A stretch of 64,000 bases of DNA from NCBI RefSeq assembly GCF_019049325.1, contig NZ_JAGMUO010000097.1, forward strand, positions 372,001-436,000. The letters run 5' to 3'. The translations under genes and the position numbers were made by a program. A model generated the notes under the pieces. The model saw nothing but the letters and a program-made list of their open reading frames with translations, had not been told where the DNA came from and made no database searches. Shown piece by piece: positions 60,759 to 64,000 of this stretch. The stretch is from Streptomyces sp. AC512_CC834 (GTDB lineage: Bacteria; Actinomycetota; Actinomycetes; Streptomycetales; Streptomycetaceae). How positions within the stretch are numbered: the first letter of the stretch is position 1; every line of letters begins with the position of its first letter.

Positions 60759-61994
60759 ATGTCCCTTTCCCCGCACGCACCCCTGCACGCGCCCCTGCGC
60801 GAATCCCCGCACGAATCCCTGTCCACGGCCACGCCGGTGAGCCCCGGCACGGCCACCGCGCTCCTGGAGTCCTACCGCCCGGCCACCGACCGCTTCCTCG
60901 CCACACCCCACCGCACACTGCTGGCCCGCGGCACCGCCACCGCGATACCCCACGACTCCCGTCCGCCGGGCGCCCGGGTGCGTGAGGTGCTGGACGCGCT
61001 GCGCCGCCCGGGCGCCCCGATGCCGGTGGTCGTCGGCGCGCTGCCCTTCGCCCCGGACGCGGCGCCCGCGCTCGCGGTGCCCCAGGCGGTGCGCTGGGCG
61101 CCGCCGCTGCGCGAGGACCCGCTGATCGCCCTGCCCGTCCCCCAGGACGAGGACCGGCCGCGGTGGGCGGTGCGGGAGGTCCCCGCTCCCGAGCGGTACG
61201 GCGAGGCGGTCGCGGCGGCGGTCGCGCGGATGCGGGCCGGGGAGTTCGACAAGGTCGTCCTCGCCCGCACCCTGGAGCTGTCCTGCCCGCGCGAGCCGGA
61301 CCTGCCGGCCATGCTGCGCCGGCTGGCCCGCCGGGACCCCGCCGGGTACACCTTCGCGGTGCCCAGCGGCCCGGGCCGCACCCTGATCGGGGCCAGCCCC
61401 GAACTGCTCGTCGCCCGGCAGGGCGGCCGGCTGACCGCCAACCCCCTGGCCGGCTCTGCGCCCCGCAGCGACGACCTGGCCCAGGACGTGCGAAGCGCGG
61501 TCGCGCTCCTGGAGTCCGAGAAGGACCTGCACGAGCACGCCGTCGTGGTGGCCGCCGTACGGGAGGCGCTCGCGCCGTTCTGCGCCACGCTGGAGGTGCC
61601 CGAGCGGCCCACCCTGGTGCGTACGGCGGCCATGTGGCACCTGTCGACCACGGTCACGGGCGAACTGGCCGACGCCGGGACGAGCGCGCTCGACCTGGCG
61701 TCCGCGCTGCATCCGACCCCGGCCGTGTGCGGCACCCCCACCGAGGTGGCGCGGGCCGTGATCGCCGAGTCCGAGCCCTTCGACCGGGGCGCGTACACCG
61801 GCATGGTCGGCTGGCAGGACGCCGACGGCGACGGCGAGTGGGTCGTGACGATCCGCTGCGCCGAGGCCGAGGGGCGGGCGCTCAGGCTGTTCGCCGGCGC
61901 CGGGGTCGTGGCGGCCTCCACTCCGCAGGCCGAGACGGCGGAGACCGCCGCCAAGTTCCGTACGTTCCTGCACGCGGTGGGAGCGACGCTGTGA
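60759..61994 (+). CDS. dhbC: Isochorismate synthase
   Basis: ATG 60759 gives 411 residues. The chorismate-binding domain (about 150-405) shows FDKVVLARTLEL, GASPELLVARQGG, PLAGSAPRSDDLAQD and the C-terminal AGAGVVAASTPQAETAETAAKF. It converts chorismate to isochorismate, the first step to DHB, and needs magnesium. The N-terminus has short imperfect repeats (HAPLHAPLRESPHES). It corresponds to EntC/DhbC. It overlaps dhbE by 4 bases. Confidence 0.94.
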   Translation: MSLSPHAPLHAPLRESPHESLSTATPVSPGTATALLESYRPATDRFLATPHRTLLARGTATAIPHDSRPPGARVREVLDALRRPGAPMPVVVGALPFAPDAAPALAVPQAVRWAPPLREDPLIALPVPQDEDRPRWAVREVPAPERYGEAVAAAVARMRAGEFDKVVLARTLELSCPREPDLPAMLRRLARRDPAGYTFAVPSGPGRTLIGASPELLVARQGGRLTANPLAGSAPRSDDLAQDVRSAVALLESEKDLHEHAVVVAAVREALAPFCATLEVPERPTLVRTAAMWHLSTTVTGELADAGTSALDLASALHPTPAVCGTPTEVARAVIAESEPFDRGAYTGMVGWQDADGDGEWVVTIRCAEAEGRALRLFAGAGVVAASTPQAETAETAAKFRTFLHAVGATL

Positions 61995-63619
61995 CCCTCG
62001 CCCCCGGCGTGGACGCGCCCACCTGGCCCGACGGGTTCGCCGCGCGCTACCGTGCCGCCGGCTACTGGCGCGGCGAGACCTTCGGCGGCATGCTGCGCGA
62101 GCGCGCCGCCGCGCACCCCGACCGGATCGCCCTGGTCGACCCGGCCCCCGAGCGCCGGACCTGGACCTACGGGGAGCTGGACGAGCGCGTCGACCGGCTG
62201 GCCGCCGGGTTCCTGGCGCGCGGCCTGGCCAAGGGCGACCGGGTGGTCGTACAACTGCCCAACACCGGCGAGTTCGTCGAGGTGGTCTTCGCCCTGCTCC
62301 GCATCGGCGTGCTGCCGGTGTACGCGCTGCCCGCGCACCGGGACACGGAGATCACCCACTTCTGCTCCTTCGCCCAGGCCGTCGCGTACGTCGTCCCGGA
62401 CGTGCACGCGGGTTACGACCACCGCGCCCTCGCCTCCCGGGTACGCGAGGAGGTGCCCGGCCTGAAGCACGTGTTCGTGGCCGGCGACCCCGGTGAGCAC
62501 AGTGCGCTGTCCGGGGTGCCGTGCGAGCCCTCCGGCCCCTTCGACGGGCCCGAGCCGCACCAGTTGGCGTTCCTCCAGTTGTCGGGCGGTACGACGGGCG
62601 TGTCCAAGCTGATCCCGCGCACCCACGACGACTACCTGTACTCGCTGTGGGGCTCCAACGAGATCTGCGGCGTCGACGAGGACACCCGCTTCCTCGTCGT
62701 CCTGCCCGCCGCCCACAACTTCCCGATGAGTTCCCCGGGCTGGCTGGGCGTGCTGTACGCGGGCGGCACGGTGGTGCTGTGCCCGAAGCCGGACCCGGAC
62801 ACCGCGTTCCCGCTGATCGCCCGGGAGCGGATCACCATGACGGGCCTGGTGCCGCCGCTGGCCCTGGTGTGGACACAGGCCGCGACCGAGACCGCGCACG
62901 ACCTGTCCAGCCTGGAGCTGGCCCTGGTCGGCGGCGCCAAGTACAGCGAGCAGGCGGCCCGTCGGCTGGAACCCGCGCTGGGCTGCCGGCTGATGCAGGT
63001 CTTCGGGATGGCCGAGGGCCTGGTCAACTACACGCGGCTGGACGACGACACCGAGACGGTCGTCACCACGCAGGGGCGGCCGATCTCCCCCGACGACGAG
63101 ATCCGCGTCGTCGACGACGCCGACGAGGACGTCCCCGACGGGGAGTCCGGTCATCTGCTGACCCGCGGCCCGTACACGATCCGCGGCTACTGGCGGGCTC
63201 CGGAACACAACCGGCGCGCGTTCACCGAGGACGGCTTCTACCGCACCGGGGACATCGTGCGCCGCACCCCCACCGGCCACCTCGTGGTGGAGGGACGGGC
63301 CAAGGACCAGATCAACCGCGGCGGCGAGAAGATCGCGCCGGAGGAGGTCGAGAACATCATCCTCGGCCACCCGTCCGTGCACGACGTGTCGGTGGTCGCG
63401 GTCCCCGACGCGTACCTGGGCGAGCGCTCCCTGGCCTACGTGATCCTGCGCGCGGGCGCCGAGCCGCTGCGGCCGGTCGCGGTCAGACGGTTCGTGCGCG
63501 AGCGCGGCATCGCCGCCTACAAGGTGCCCGACCTCGTCGAGTTCGTCGACGTCTTCCCGCAGACCGGCGTCGGCAAGATCAGCAAGAAGCACCTGCGCTC
63601 CGCCGCCGGCGACTCCTGA
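61991..63619 (+). CDS. dhbE: 2,3-dihydroxybenzoate-AMP ligase
   Basis: A 542-residue adenylating enzyme starting at GTG 61991 (GTGA overlap). Core motifs are LQLSGGTTGVSKLIPRTH, the aryl-acid pocket around LPAAHNFPMSSPG, FGMAEGLVNYTRLDD, YRTGDIV, and the hinge and catalytic Lys region RAKDQINRGGEKIAPEE with GKISKK at the end. It activates DHB and loads it on the ArCP domain of the isochorismatase-type partner. It corresponds to EntE/DhbE. Confidence 0.95.
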   Translation: MTLAPGVDAPTWPDGFAARYRAAGYWRGETFGGMLRERAAAHPDRIALVDPAPERRTWTYGELDERVDRLAAGFLARGLAKGDRVVVQLPNTGEFVEVVFALLRIGVLPVYALPAHRDTEITHFCSFAQAVAYVVPDVHAGYDHRALASRVREEVPGLKHVFVAGDPGEHSALSGVPCEPSGPFDGPEPHQLAFLQLSGGTTGVSKLIPRTHDDYLYSLWGSNEICGVDEDTRFLVVLPAAHNFPMSSPGWLGVLYAGGTVVLCPKPDPDTAFPLIARERITMTGLVPPLALVWTQAATETAHDLSSLELALVGGAKYSEQAARRLEPALGCRLMQVFGMAEGLVNYTRLDDDTETVVTTQGRPISPDDEIRVVDDADEDVPDGESGHLLTRGPYTIRGYWRAPEHNRRAFTEDGFYRTGDIVRRTPTGHLVVEGRAKDQINRGGEKIAPEEVENIILGHPSVHDVSVVAVPDAYLGERSLAYVILRAGAEPLRPVAVRRFVRERGIAAYKVPDLVEFVDVFPQTGVGKISKKHLRSAAGDS

Positions 63620-63642
63620 CCGTCATCGAGAGGCCCTTCCCC

Positions 63643-64000
63643 ATGGCTCTGCCCGCCATCGCCCCCTATCCGCTCCCGGCGCCGGACGAACTCCCCGCGA
63701 ACCGCGTGTCCTGGACCGTCGACCCGGCGCGTGCCGTGCTGCTCGTGCACGATCTCCAGCAGCACTTCCTCTCCGCCTTCCCGGCCGGCGAACAGCCCCT
63801 GACCGGCATGCTCGGCAACACCGCCCGCCTGCTGAAGGAGTACCGCCGCCTCGGCGTCCCGGTCGTCCACTCCGCCCAGCGCGGCGGTCAGACGCCCGAG
63901 GAACGCGGCCTCCAGCTCGACTTCTGGGGCCCCGGCGTCGCCGACGACCCGGAGAAGCTCGCCGCGCCCGACGTGGTGGCGCCCGAGGACGGGGACACGG
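63643..64000 (+). CDS. dhbB: Isochorismatase (DhbB/EntB), cut by the window end
   Basis: The ATG at 63643 begins MALPAIAPYPLPAPDELPANRVSWTVDPARAVLLVHDLQQHF and stays open for the 119 codons to the window edge. The Asp of LLVHDLQQHF is the catalytic residue of isochorismatases. It makes 2,3-dihydro-2,3-DHB from isochorismate. In bifunctional members an aryl carrier domain follows at the C-terminus, which cannot be seen here. The gene order A-C-E-B is that of the Bacillus dhb operon. Confidence 0.93.
   Translation, partial: MALPAIAPYPLPAPDELPANRVSWTVDPARAVLLVHDLQQHFLSAFPAGEQPLTGMLGNTARLLKEYRRLGVPVVHSAQRGGQTPEERGLQLDFWGPGVADDPEKLAAPDVVAPEDGDT

Overview
The window is chromosomal DNA of a Streptomyces (very high GC, GTG and TTG starts, 4-base ATGA/GTGA overlaps). 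Supporting lineage markers are a conservon (cvn) operon with two P450s, SpoIIE-type phosphatases, a GAF-ANTAR protein, a DUF574 methyltransferase, a mycothiol-dependent-type enzyme, DmdR/IdeR-type iron boxes and a CebR-type box. No rRNA, tRNA, CRISPR array, integrase or insertion sequence was seen. It reads as ordinary chromosome with two iron-acquisition loci.

Layout. 1-4.6 kb: a NarL-type two-component pair (kinase cut by the window edge), then a MarR regulator coupled to an MFS exporter that carries a C-terminal universal-stress domain, then a GAF-ANTAR protein. 4.8-10.3 kb: a complete conservon resembling cvn9/rar of S. coelicolor and S. griseus: sensor-kinase-like CvnA, roadblock CvnB, DUF742 CvnC, GTPase CvnD and two P450s, the first lacking the ExxR motif as in the CYP157 family. 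10.4-16 kb: a small Cys-rich protein, an enolase-superfamily enzyme, a YihY-type membrane protein, and a coupled TPP enzyme-SDR pair. 16-22.6 kb: a LacI regulator divergent from a sugar ABC transporter without its own ATPase plus a GH42 beta-galactosidase, with two identical operator palindromes between them.

22.7-28.6 kb: a methyltransferase, a small membrane protein, an FMN-binding PPOX protein behind an iron box, and an iron-box-controlled siderophore importer (ATPase, lipoprotein, fused double permease). 28.7-36.8 kb: an exonuclease, a secreted lipase, an EamA exporter, a secreted S1 protease, a cation/proton antiporter with a DUF4118-like partner, and small secreted or Cys-rich proteins. 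37-54 kb: a mixed block of signalling proteins (two SpoIIE phosphatases, PucR and AraC regulators), transporters and small enzymes. 54-55.3 kb: an Fsr-like MFS exporter.

55.3-64 kb: a catecholate siderophore locus. Two FecCD permeases diverge from an enterochelin-type esterase across an iron box, followed by a ferric-siderophore lipoprotein and dhbA-dhbC-dhbE-dhbB, which make and activate 2,3-dihydroxybenzoate. The last gene is cut by the window end, and the NRPS is presumably beyond it. The esterase suggests a trilactone product (enterobactin- or griseobactin-like).

Most notable points: the P450 without ExxR; an iron box before a PPOX gene; two iron boxes ending 4-5 bases before start codons, suggesting leaderless mRNAs; a perfect CebR-type palindrome just upstream of a GNAT acetyltransferase; a related palindrome upstream of a secreted protease; a CTG start codon; and an MFS-Usp fusion.
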